Of a stretch of 44,103 nt of DNA, positions 17,191 to 27,300 are shown piece after piece. This stretch comes from a virus. Within the stretch, counting starts at the first letter, position 1, and each line of letters starts with the position of its first letter. A model generated the notes under the pieces. It was not told the origin of the DNA. It saw only the letters and a program-made list of their open reading frames with translations, and searched no databases. The DNA lies in the IMG/VR virus record IMGVR_UViG_3300025853_000182, positions 1 through 44,103 of that record; one strand, written 5' to 3'. The position numbers and the translations under genes were made by a program.

Positions 17191-17446
17191 CGGAAGCGAA
17201 GTGACAATAGAGGTAGCCAAACCCACGTTCTTTGACGTGCAATCTATGTCACCTATTTTCCTGAGTAGCGACCCGCAACTTGAGGATTACTGGCAAGAAG
17301 CATTCCGTCGATGGGTCACTGCAACACCTTCTATAGATTTCAAACAACTGTCAGCCGAGGATGGCGCTGAGATAGCAAAGATGCTACCAAGTCCATCCGA
17401 GGTGGTGAGTTGGCTAAATTTTCAACGAGCGAGGTCGGACGAATAA
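17180..17446 (+). CDS. Tail assembly chaperone, G-like (88 aa)
   Basis: The ATG at 17180 follows GAGTGATA and overlaps the upstream gene. The product is a small mixed alpha/beta acidic protein (MEIDGSEVTIEVAKPTFFDV...) of the size and place of lambda gpG-type chaperones, just after the tail tube. The last codons overlap the next ORF in the -1 frame by 37 bases, and A_AAT_TTT lies in that overlap in the correct phase (codons 79-81). In tailed phages this layout yields the short G and a rarer G-T fusion, which together guide tube polymerisation round the tape measure. The assignment is by synteny and frameshift signal, not by sequence identity. Confidence 0.75.
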   Translation: MEIDGSEVTIEVAKPTFFDVQSMSPIFLSSDPQLEDYWQEAFRRWVTATPSIDFKQLSAEDGAEIAKMLPSPSEVVSWLNFQRARSDE

Positions 17447-17676
17447 GGGACTACGTCAATGGACGTAAACCCGATGACTGGCCTCGCATACAACAACAAG
17501 CAGCAGAATATCTATTGATGACCCACTACTCCATGACACTGAACAAGGTGAGACAACTTGACCCGCAAGACGCAATCCAACTCCTCACATGGGCTACCGT
17601 CATGCAACAGCATGACAACCCTGAGCAGCGTGACAGTATTTACTTGGGATATGACATCATCCCGCCTTTGGAGTGA
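17180..17676 (+). CDS. Predicted -1 frameshift fusion of tail chaperones, GT-like (165 aa)
   Basis: If ribosomes slip by -1 on A_AAT_TTT (17416-17422), the first 81 codons of the upstream chaperone continue in the downstream frame to the stop at 17674-17676, giving a 165-residue fusion. The codon phase is exactly X_XXY_YYZ. Conserved use of this device between tail tube and tape-measure genes is well known in tailed phages. The downstream ORF also has a possible own start (TTG 17410 after GAGGTGGTGAG), so the fusion, the separate protein, or both may be made. Confidence 0.6.
17410..17676 (+). CDS. Tail assembly chaperone, T-like segment (88 aa if separately initiated)
   Basis: This ORF lies in the -1 frame relative to the preceding chaperone. 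It is helical, with the conserved-looking DWPRIQQQAAEYLLMTHYSMTLNKVRQLDPQDAIQLLTWATV core and ends at IPPLE. A TTG start at 17410 with GAGGTGGTGAG just upstream is feasible, because other genes here also use TTG; equally it may be reached only by frameshifting. Its helical content and place before the tape-measure slot match the T domain of tail chaperones, which binds the tape measure protein. Confidence 0.7.
   Translation: MAKFSTSEVGRIRDYVNGRKPDDWPRIQQQAAEYLLMTHYSMTLNKVRQLDPQDAIQLLTWATVMQQHDNPEQRDSIYLGYDIIPPLE
17416..17422 (+). promoter_or_regulatory. Slippery heptamer for -1 ribosomal frameshifting
   Basis: AAATTTT is read in the zero frame as A_AAT_TTT (codons cta aat ttt), the canonical X_XXY_YYZ form. 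It lies inside the 37-base overlap of the tail chaperone ORFs, upstream of the zero-frame stop at 17444-17446. A perfect 6-bp hairpin with a four-base loop follows at 17452-17467. Confidence 0.65.
17452..17467 (+). other. Hairpin downstream of slippery site
   Basis: TACGTC, loop AATG, GACGTA forms a perfect 6-bp stem with a four-base loop. It begins 30 bases after the slippery heptamer, further than the 5-9 bases typical for stimulatory structures, so its role in frameshifting is uncertain. Confidence 0.4.
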
Positions 17677-17681
17677 GAACA

Positions 17682-18152
17682 ATGGTTGACGAAAAGATTG
17701 ACACAGGTACGATGGAATCGATGAAGCGATTCTCCGAGTTTAGCGAAAAGTCACGCAACAACATGCGCTCCTTGCGTGAAGAGATTCAAGAGTTCAACAA
17801 GGTCATGAACGCTGCTCATTCAACAACAGACAGCCTTCGTGAGTCCCTGCGACAGATGAGCAACGTACAGCCTGCACAGCCAATCACAGAAGCGCTTGAG
17901 GCAGAACGGACGACGGCTACGACAAACGCACGGATTGCAAATGCCCCTACCCCCGCACAATCTCAGGCAGCCGAGCCTGTTGGAATGAGTCAGAATGTTA
18001 CCATCAATACGCTTCGTATCGACGTTAGCGGGGTGACCGACCGCAGTGACAAGCGAGCACTTGCACGTGAAATCAGCGAGATGGTCACGAAAGAACTCCG
18101 AGCAAAGATGGGCGGCCCACTGTCCACGTCAGGATTAAATCGAGGTGTTTGA
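17682..18152 (+). CDS. Very short tape-measure-like protein (156 aa)
   Basis: ATG 17682 follows GGAGTGA, which contains the previous stop; an in-frame GTG at 17673 is less likely. The gene fills the tape-measure position, right after the tail chaperones. Residues about 10-60 are a coiled-coil helix (MKRFSEFSEKSRNNMRSLREEIQEFNKVM), followed by an Ala/Thr/Pro linker. The C-terminal part (VTINTLRIDVSGVTDRSDKRALAREISEMVTKELRAKMGG) resembles the C-terminal ends of many phage tape-measure proteins. Those are normally 600-2000 residues. With about 1.5 angstrom of tail per residue, 156 residues would set a tail of about 23 nm at most. It ends with a Gly-Val-stop that overlaps the next ribosome site. 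Confidence 0.6.
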   Translation: MVDEKIDTGTMESMKRFSEFSEKSRNNMRSLREEIQEFNKVMNAAHSTTDSLRESLRQMSNVQPAQPITEALEAERTTATTNARIANAPTPAQSQAAEPVGMSQNVTINTLRIDVSGVTDRSDKRALAREISEMVTKELRAKMGGPLSTSGLNRGV

Positions 18153-18157
18153 TTTGG
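18143..18157 (+). repeat. 15-base repeat at a TTG gene start, copy 1
   Basis: AGGTGTTTGATTTGG occurs here and at 21324-21338. In both places it holds the last codons and TGA of the upstream gene, a GGTG ribosome site, and the TTG start of the next gene. The repetition suggests duplicated gene-junction DNA, consistent with the paralogous tail genes around it. Confidence 0.7.
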
Positions 18158-19893
18158 TTCAGCGTGTTCCTATTCGCCTTGTACAGGAGAATGGGAACCG
18201 TATCGACCTAGACGTACACACAATGGACATGGTCGTACATCGTGTCTTCTCAGCGTTCCCTATACCCTTTACGGGCGGCTTCAACGCAGGTGTTGACGTC
18301 AACCAAGCCAGTGTTGAAATTGAGTTGCAGGGTGTGTTTGTTGACGAACCCGGTCAGGCTGAGAGTGCAAAGGCGTCGGCTACCATTGAGTTTGGGGGAG
18401 ATACTCCTCCTTTTTCTCCTCCCGATTCGGGTAGTGGTCAAGGTGATACGCCCAGTATTTTTCCACCTACATCTAATTCTTCATCAAGTAGGTTCCGCTT
18501 AGCAGGTGCTGCATTTAATCCATGGGGAGCAGGTCCTATATTGCCGACTTCACCGCCTGTTTCGGATGCAGACCAAGGGCAAGCAAATTTTTTGGCAAGA
18601 CTTCACAATCGTTATTTTATCCTACCTAACGCTTATCGCATATCATTGGGGAATGCAACCCCTCCGGGCGGTAATTATGTCAAATTCATTTTCGATACAA
18701 AGCGAAGTGGCTCAGTCAAAGAACCGTTTGCATATCCACGCATGGTGACACGCAACACTGACTTGACAACTGCGAGTAGCAGTGCAATCAGTGCGAACAG
18801 TGATGGTACACTCACTATTTCAATTGCATCGGGTGACCCACGCACATGGTTTGAGACCCCTGATGACTTAGACGATACGGCGTTTGGACTTGCCGTTGAT
18901 GATAGCACACTGTTGGGCTACGTTCGCTCAGTTACATCAAATAGCATTAAGTTCACACCGTTCGCAGGCGTTTCGGCATCAACTAATATTAACAGCAAAA
19001 CAATACAAATTTTGACACGTACTGGGCGAGGTATTTACAATAAAGCAACTGACCCTCCTACCATCGCTATACCAATCAAGCATATGTTTGACGAAAACCC
19101 ACCAAACTTTGCCGACGGCTCGGCTCGTTCTGTCGGAACTGCTACTGCGCCGGGTGAGGTGTTGGCCTACATCATCTCACAAGCCATTCAAAGCACGTCT
19201 GCTACGACCGTGGGAAGAATAAGCGATATTGATTTGGCTGTCGGTAGTGGGCAATTGTCAGACGTTTTCTCAGCAGAATTGGTAGGAAATGGCTATGGGT
19301 TCGATACGACTATCAAAATCACACAGAAGCATGCTGTTGATTTGGGGACATTAGGGGAGATACCTACTGATATACCTGCAAACATTCGACCTGTCATCAA
19401 CCCCTTCACAGGCGGCAAGACAGGGAACAAAGTCAAGTCCGCAGGGGACAAAGTACAGGATATTCTTGGTATAGTTGCCAACAGTCAAAACTACATCCAA
19501 AACAACAACGGGACGACCATAGGTTCAGTGATGGACATGGGCAGTCAATTTAATCGGTGGGTTGAACATCGTCCTACCGAAGTGACTGGTACAGGGGACT
19601 ACATCATTGGGATTCAAATACCTTATGATAGCAAGGTTACATTGGGTTTGCACGCACTGGACAACAGTCTTGCTCAACGCAATTTTTTCACAACGTTTGG
19701 TGATGCTAAAACCAACGAGAAGACGGCTGTCGCTAACAACATACACGCGTCGGTTGGTTTCAATCCAAGTGCACGTAAGCACCGTACGAACGGCATCAAG
19801 GCGGTTGTCACAGATTTTGTTACGATGCACGACGCACAAGAGCGATTGTACAACTTTTCAATGAAGTTGATTGCGGTTGACTCGCTACTATGA
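18154..19893 (+). CDS. Distal tail protein paralog 1 (579 aa)
   Basis: The start is taken as TTG 18154 after AGGTGTTTGAT. The N-terminus (VPIRLVQENGNRIDLDVHTMDMVVHRVFSAFPIPFTGG, GVDVN) aligns with that of the next protein (LPVRLMFGDNRFTIPVQAEEITMAVHRKLHTFPIPFDGS, GIDTN). Their C-terminal regions also correspond: GIQIPYDS, then RNFFTTFGDAKTN here and RNFFTTYGRNTS there. Between them this copy has a longer insertion with a Pro/Ser/Gly-rich linker (about 75-115). Position after the tape-measure slot fits a distal tail or baseplate ring protein. The role is inferred from synteny; I recognise no named family. Confidence 0.7.
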   Translation: MVQRVPIRLVQENGNRIDLDVHTMDMVVHRVFSAFPIPFTGGFNAGVDVNQASVEIELQGVFVDEPGQAESAKASATIEFGGDTPPFSPPDSGSGQGDTPSIFPPTSNSSSSRFRLAGAAFNPWGAGPILPTSPPVSDADQGQANFLARLHNRYFILPNAYRISLGNATPPGGNYVKFIFDTKRSGSVKEPFAYPRMVTRNTDLTTASSSAISANSDGTLTISIASGDPRTWFETPDDLDDTAFGLAVDDSTLLGYVRSVTSNSIKFTPFAGVSASTNINSKTIQILTRTGRGIYNKATDPPTIAIPIKHMFDENPPNFADGSARSVGTATAPGEVLAYIISQAIQSTSATTVGRISDIDLAVGSGQLSDVFSAELVGNGYGFDTTIKITQKHAVDLGTLGEIPTDIPANIRPVINPFTGGKTGNKVKSAGDKVQDILGIVANSQNYIQNNNGTTIGSVMDMGSQFNRWVEHRPTEVTGTGDYIIGIQIPYDSKVTLGLHALDNSLAQRNFFTTFGDAKTNEKTAVANNIHASVGFNPSARKHRTNGIKAVVTDFVTMHDAQERLYNFSMKLIAVDSLL

Positions 19894-19902
19894 GGTGAAA
19901 AG

Positions 19903-21333
19903 ATGTCATTACCAGTTCGTTTGATGTTTGGCGACAATCGCTTCACCATACCCGTTCAGGCTGAGGAGATTACTATGGCAGTGCATCGTAAGTTGCACAC
20001 TTTTCCAATACCGTTTGATGGCTCGCAGCGAATTGGTATCGATACAAACATGGCTGCTATGCAAATGAACTTGTCACTGATTCTTCAAGACGATACGGGA
20101 GTGTTGCCAAACGACGAAGGACAACCTCTTGTGAATGTCTTGAATTTTGCAAAGTACAAGACAGGTGTCAACTCGCTTTCGTTTGCAAACAAGTTGTTGT
20201 TCTTACCAGTGACATTGTTTGGAGAAAACGTCGTTTACACAAGTTCTTCGGATTTTACACAGTCGCAAATCAAACTTGTTATGGACGGCTCAACGACGTC
20301 AAGTTTAGCGGGTGGTTCAGGTACACCCAGTGTACGTAGCGGACACACACTCCTTGAGAACGGCCAAGTCATCATCGACGTACCTGTAGGTGCCATCGAC
20401 TCAGCACCTGATAACGGAGATTCAGCCGCTACTATTGCTCTTGCTGTAAAGGCAGCCTTGGAACTGACAACTCAAATCACGAACTTGAGCACTGGTGTTG
20501 ACAACGTAGGAGGCAAGCGCGTTACCGATGCGTTTACTGTTACTGTATCAGGGCAAAATTCAGCGGTTCTTTTGATAGAACAAAAGTATGTCGACCCTAC
20601 ACGGGAATTTTCGTATACTCTTGACAAAGCACCCGACAAAATAACAGAAATAACAGTGAGCCTTGGTCCGGGTCAGGGGACTGTAACGTTTCCACAAGTT
20701 ACGCTTGGAGGTACACTACTTACTCAAACAGCCTGCTTACAACCCAACTTGCCTTTGCTGGGTGTTTCAGGCAGAACAATGAGCGCAGGTGATAAGGCAC
20801 AGACGCTGATGGGACTGCTTGCTAACGCCAAAAACTCACAGGATTTGCTGAGAGGTATTCAAATTCCATATGACTCGTTAATTCAATCGGATGCAGTCAC
20901 ACCCGAAGTTCGTAACTTTTTTACAACGTACGGTCGGAATACATCTCCATTACTCAAGTCATCTGAGGCAAACACCTCACCCGCATCAAAATCTATGATT
21001 TCACCGTCGACCTCGTCTAAAAATGGACAAAGTGTTTTGGACGAAGCGAGCGAAGCCGAAGGAACGAATTTCATTGATTTGTTGATTCGTTCAGGTGACG
21101 CAGTGTTGGACTTTGCGTTTGACGATGTTCTCAACTTGGGTTCATTGTATGACGGTCTCAAAGACATTGCTACGGGCGTAGGTGATGCGCTTAGAGGAGA
21201 AGCATCTTCGCAATCGAAGGCTAATGGCATTTACGTTTTACCTGAAAAGTTTCATTTACGCAAGGAGGCTGGGAAGAACTACTACGTGGCCGACCTCGAT
21301 TTGATTATGGTTCACAAAGTGGCAGGTGTTTGA
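19903..21333 (+). CDS. Distal tail protein paralog 2 (476 aa)
   Basis: This is a diverged tandem copy of the preceding gene: the first 50 residues, the GIQIPYDS segment (about residue 320) and RNFFTTYG are shared. It differs in a Ser-rich segment (about 345-375) and a helical insertion around 385-440 (GTNFIDLLIRSGDAVLDFAFDDVL). The C-terminal strand (YYVADLDLIMVHKVAGV) parallels YNFSMKLIAVDSLL in paralog 1. The ATG follows GAGGTGAAAAG. Two related ring proteins in tandem suggest a hetero-ring or stacked rings at the tail tip. The stop overlaps the ribosome site of the giant gene. Confidence 0.7.
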   Translation: MSLPVRLMFGDNRFTIPVQAEEITMAVHRKLHTFPIPFDGSQRIGIDTNMAAMQMNLSLILQDDTGVLPNDEGQPLVNVLNFAKYKTGVNSLSFANKLLFLPVTLFGENVVYTSSSDFTQSQIKLVMDGSTTSSLAGGSGTPSVRSGHTLLENGQVIIDVPVGAIDSAPDNGDSAATIALAVKAALELTTQITNLSTGVDNVGGKRVTDAFTVTVSGQNSAVLLIEQKYVDPTREFSYTLDKAPDKITEITVSLGPGQGTVTFPQVTLGGTLLTQTACLQPNLPLLGVSGRTMSAGDKAQTLMGLLANAKNSQDLLRGIQIPYDSLIQSDAVTPEVRNFFTTYGRNTSPLLKSSEANTSPASKSMISPSTSSKNGQSVLDEASEAEGTNFIDLLIRSGDAVLDFAFDDVLNLGSLYDGLKDIATGVGDALRGEASSQSKANGIYVLPEKFHLRKEAGKNYYVADLDLIMVHKVAGV

Positions 21334-21338
21334 TTTGG
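21324..21338 (+). repeat. 15-base repeat at a TTG gene start, copy 2
   Basis: Identical AGGTGTTTGATTTGG to 18143-18157. It spans the end of the distal-tail paralog 2 gene and the TTG start of the giant gene. Confidence 0.7.
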
Positions 21339-24300
21339 CTGTATCGGCGGACTCCACATATGCCATGCGATTCAACGGTATCTCGGATGCTGTCATCATC
21401 CCAATGCAAAACTTTGCACAAGCGTCAGGTAACTTTCAATCAGGTGCACCAGTCACTGATATGCTCATACCAACCGCACTTGACTCATTTACGTTTGAGT
21501 CTTGGGTTATTCCTGATTCGGGAGGTATTGTATGGGAATACGAACATGTCATGCGACTTGCTGTCGGCGCTCCGTCAAGCAGTGCACCTGCAAGTTTCCA
21601 AGTAAAGTTACGAAGCAAAGACACAGGGAACGAAAACACGTTCACACTCAGCAGCGCAACCGCCATAACCAAGCCTGACGGGACGGTATCGCACTACGAT
21701 GGTGTCACCTACCCACGAACTGCTTTAGTAGTACACGACGCTTATGACGCACTCGACGGACTCAAACCTCACAACGCTGCTGTACATGATGGACATCGAG
21801 AGTTGCTACAGGTGTCGGTTATGTTCAACAAACGTCACCTGTCTTTGCGAATCAACGGCGACATTGTTGCTGCGAAAACACTGACATCTGACCATGAACT
21901 GGTCATGTACCCAACACAGGTGTTTGTTGGTGGACAGGGCGGTGAATTCCGTGGGACGATAGAAGCCATACATTGGGCACGGGGTGCTCATGACAGTAGC
22001 GTTGATTCGTATGCTCCAGTATTAACCGATTCGACTCTTGGCCTTTGGCGATTTGAAGAACCTATTGAGCCAATATCGACTATTCTCGCACTCCCTTCAC
22101 TTTCAGCATCAACGTCAGCCAACTCGACCATTACAATTGGAGCAACGGAAGCCCAGTCACTCATTGATGTACTAACAGGTAAAAGTGGCATCACATCAAT
22201 TGACTTGACTTCCGCTACTTATTCCGCAGGCAATTACACCGTGACAAAGAACGCAGCCAACTCAGAAAGCACAATTACAATTCCCCAAGTATCTTTTAAC
22301 TTACTCATTAACCCTCTCGGCTATAATCGGACAACTGGTGTACCCAACCGTGAGGCACCTGAACGTGTACGTCTGACGAATGTTGACGCAAGTGCTGGTA
22401 CGATAACAGTCGAAAGCATACACCTCGACTTTGTCTCAAACACAACAAACGGACGACGTGGTTTACTCATGGCGCACAGTGCAAGCGATGCAGTCATTGT
22501 CATAGGTGATTGTCTTGTTGACAGCGGCACTGCAAACCAAGGCGTAGGTACAGGTACACAATTTTCAAACAGGCAAGGACAAGTCGCCGTTGACGAAAGT
22601 GACTTTGAAAACCATGGTATCGTATTTTCAACACGAATGGCAATCGCCGATGACCCGTACATGAAATATTCAGCGACTACGAACATGGGTGCTGCATTCA
22701 CGGCAGGTCACACGGGTCGACACATACTCAATCATGTCAAGAGCCATCCTTACATTGGTATGCTACCGCGCCCGATTGATTCAGAAGTCGAGCAAAACAT
22801 CGACGGCTCAGCATCAGTTATGACTGCCACCTTTGCTCCACAGTATGCAAACGTACGTGATGCAGCGCCTGCGAACTCAATCGTCTCGTTCTATGATGTT
22901 TCAGGACCGTTTACAGTCGCATCAACATCATTTACAACGGAAGTCAAGCAAGTTGTCGAAAACGGCATGGCAGGTATTACAGACAGCAATCGTGACCTTT
23001 TAGCGTTAGGTGTCGAAGATGTAAGAAACTTCTTACTTCGTTCAGCCACATCGACTTCTCTTACCTCGCTCACTACAGATAGCGACGAGCACATCCGTCA
23101 CATGACACCATCTTCTGAAAGCCGAACTGCCATGTTGGAAATACCTTCTTTGTTGCAGTATGGTCGCCCAGCGCTTGTTCAGGTCAAATACAACGCTGTC
23201 GACATTACCGGTCGTGGTATCAAACATGCTGCTACTGCACGACTGACCGCAGGTATCAGCGGTGGTGGCACTGTACTCACGTTTGCTTCTGTCAAACAGT
23301 TTGGTGCTAATACTGATACAATCACTGCTGACCTCATTAGTATAGGAGGAGAAGTAGCGGGTGCAAGTTCAATCACTGCAACAATCAGTCACTCGGCAAA
23401 CACACTCACGTTTTCGTCAGCCACGACAGGTGCATTCCAGTCAGCGGCTACTACAAACGCAATCGTCAATTCGTATCTCAGTCACGGGGCACTTCTTGTG
23501 GAGAGTACTTATCCTGATGTTGGAGAGGAAGTTACTTCGGGAACACGTATCATCGATTTGATTCACACGGACATCAAAGCAGGTAACGCTGTTGTGCATG
23601 CAGCAGGTGGTGTGCTTCGCTGTGTTACTACGAGTCAGATGCTTTACAAAGAAGGAGAATTGAACGGTGATGATGAAGAGGGTCACCAAACAGAACGTGT
23701 TCTCGACTTTACAATGTGCCCTGAAAATTATCTTCCAGTCCACACTTCCGATTCGCCCCAACTTAATCCACGTCGCATACTTTCTCCTCGTGCAAGCAAC
23801 AGCGCCCGTGATTCGGTGTTCAACCGAATCGTGATTATACCCTCAAGCAATGGCAACGACAAGTTCGATGTCGACTTAGACGGCCATCTTGTACAAGGTA
23901 AGCAAGGTACTGTTCGTAAAAGCACAGGCGTTTTCGTCAATAACAACGGTGGTCACGCAGCAGGGACGACGACAATCACTGTCGATGGTGCCAACGCTAC
24001 CAATTTCTTCGGCGCAGGGACACGTCTTTTCAGCCTTGATGGTGTTCAACTTGGTACAGTAGGTAGTTCAACTAGTACCTCAATTACATTAGCATCAGGT
24101 AGCACACAAGCAGTCGTTGACAACGAAGAATTGTTTTACCAACCGATGGGTAAAGCAGTCGGGACAACTGCTCAAAGCAGTGGTGTGCACGAAGTATTTG
24201 ACATCGTTTCGCACACTACAGACGGTATATACACCGAATTCGTTGTACAGCCGTCTGACCGCAATCGATTTACACAATTGTCAAAATTGTTTACAAACGA

Positions 24301-27300
24301 ACAAGGCACAAACGTACGAGCCAACCAGTTTGAAATCCATTATCTCATGGGACGTGGTCGTGCGCTTACAATGTCCGACGGTGACGCAGGTACCTCAGTC
24401 CTCCGAGCACACGGACTTGGGGCTGACTTGGCTGCTAATTCAATCAGTGTCAAGGGTGACGGAGCACCTGATTCATTCATCGTCAAGGAGACGATGCCCG
24501 GTTCGCCAGTCGTCACAGTAACGCTTGGGGGCGCAGGGCAGGGTGCTATCAACACGAAGCCAACCTACAACCCTTCGCCAACGGCTCGACTTGGTTGGTC
24601 GACACGCAGGGATTGTTCAGTCAGGGTGTCGGCAACTACCAGCACGAAGGTTACGGTTGTGCCCCTCAACAACAAATCGGCAGCGCTTGCTTCATGGGGT
24701 ACTTACTGTTTCCCAAAAGTTGGTCGAATATATTTTGGAGTGCCTGTGGAGTCAGGTGATAGTGCGACGAAGTATGCCTCAGCCGAATACACCAGTAAAG
24801 ACGGAACGCAGTTCACGTTCTCTTCGGGAACGGGTCATACTGGTAGTGGTAAGTTTTTACTTACTGATGGGTCTGAAAGCGATTCTCTCAGTGCTTGGCT
24901 AACGGCGACTGGGATGAAAGCAGGCTCAGTCATCGTGGTCGACGACCAGTTTAACGAAGGCTCAATGTGCAACGACGGTACAACCATCAACGACCGATTG
25001 TTTCAAACGCTTGACACAGTACAGCACGACTATCAACTTGGCACGCAATACGCAAGCACGCGTGCAATGGTCGAGATACCTCTCTTCGATGACTTCTTCT
25101 TTGAAAACGAGGACGAGGGTATCTTCCCCGGACCTGACAACAGCATGAAGTTGCACCTTGACCCAACATATGCTGCACCGACATGGGCACCTAATCCTGT
25201 TGGACGACGCGCACCGTCTATTGCGCCCGAAGACCCAACGGTCAACAGTGCATTTTCAACATCAATCAAAGAAAACAAACACCGTCGAGGAACTGTTGTA
25301 AGTCAGCCATACGATTCAACCAACCGACGCATTTATGTTCAAGACTACAAGGTCTTCCCGATTGCTACGGCTGCACCTGTTACCGTTGCATCAATTGATG
25401 GTGCACTGCGCTATCGTCGTGCATTCTTGCCATCAGGTGAATGGGTATTATACGACACTCGCAACACAAGCGGCTACCTTGAAGTGGCAGGTAACGTATC
25501 ATCTGATGATAACTGGGCGTTCAGCAAGAACTTCTTGCAACAACTCTCAGTCGGTGTATCAATCATGCCTGCTTCGGGCTTCCAAGACATGAATTATCCG
25601 TCGATTGCTGATAACCCACTGGTTGACAGTGCAGGGTTTGAGGCTCGTCGACCTTACTACTATGACCGTGCAAACGTGATGACACAAGGAGGCAACGTGG
25701 ATTATGGTATGAAGCAATATGTCAGTGCCGTCGAGTTCCGTGCAGGTCCACGTGCAAATCCGCATCTCAAGCGCATCAAAAACAAGCGTGCTCGCTCAAC
25801 TAGCAATCAGGCTTACGTTCTCAGTACGTTGGTATTGGCTGACATAAGCGACTTTCCAAAGAGTAATGCCCACGCATCGAATTACAAATACCGAATTGCT
25901 TGGTGGAACGGAACAGTGTACAAATTTGCTCACTACGATACAATCAACACTACAACAGGTGCGATGGTACTCAACAACATCGATTCAGGATTCACTCCAC
26001 AGATTGGTGATGAAATCATCTTATGGGATATGCACGCACCTTCCGGTGTTTACCCTGAGGTCAAGGAAGACGCATTCCTCAATACCGCTTGGGCAAACCC
26101 ATATTGTAACGGCGGACTACGAGCAGGTGACACAGTTTGGATGAACATGCACTACACAAACCCTCACGCAATCGAAGGACTGTTCTGCAAGAGTCGGGGC
26201 ACACTCAATGAGGCTGAGGTATGGAGTGGATTCTTAGAAGGTGAAGGCGATTTCGCTACAACACCACGTGAAAGCATAGCAATGGAGAACTTCTTGATTG
26301 GCAATTCGTGTATTGAAACCGCACGTAACTTTGTTCAGCACGTCAACAAAACGATTGAATTGAACTATGAGGCGTTAGGGCTGGATGCGGCGAACGCACC
26401 TACTGTAGCATACATTGACCCCTACCAATCGACTGAGGAGCATGCTCGTGTATTGCTATACGATGTAGCACACGACCGTGAGTTCATTGCATTCCAAGAC
26501 CTGTGGATGCAAGTACAGTCAAGCCCACAGGCTGCAACGATAGGTGCTGAACCTCAGTCCACAGGTACAATCAACAACCAAACGACTGGAGCAGGTACAG
26601 GACTTGACGTTGCCAACGGCTTCCCCTCACAAAACAAATCACTTGCGTCAACCACTCAGTCTGAGTTTATGGAAGCAGCGATGGCACACAAGTCAACGTG
26701 GAACTTGAACGTGGACTTGAGTACGCACGCTACTGGTTACCACGGGCACACACCGAGTGACCCTGACCTCGTAGGAATACAAGTACGTACAAACCCTGCT
26801 GTATCGTCAACAAAGGATGACTTGGCTAACGATGAACATCAACAAATCAACGTATCGACCACTGAAAACTCGACGTTCTTTGACACACCTGATGGGACAC
26901 GATGCATTCCAGTATTCTTAGCACTCAAGGGTATTCGTACAACATCGCTTGATTTGTCAACGCATGAAGAATCTCGCTTACAGCATTTGCCTCACTGGTC
27001 TGATATGGACTTTGTTCGACGTCTTACCATTGATTTTGGTGAGATTGGAATGAAGGATGGTATTCGCAACATTGAGGCTGCTGCTCGTGAGATTGTTCGT
27101 CTGATAAATCAAGCAGGTGCACCAAACGGACGGACACATGCACGAAAGCCAGCCGACCAATACTTTGGCGAGAGCGAGCGATTCGGCCTGTCACGCGTAG
27201 CAAATCAGGCTGACGTGACAAACGGCATTACCGACCCCACTGCTGCCCATCTTAACGCAGGCTTTGCTGCTACCGGAAGCACGCATGACCCCTCTCCGTT

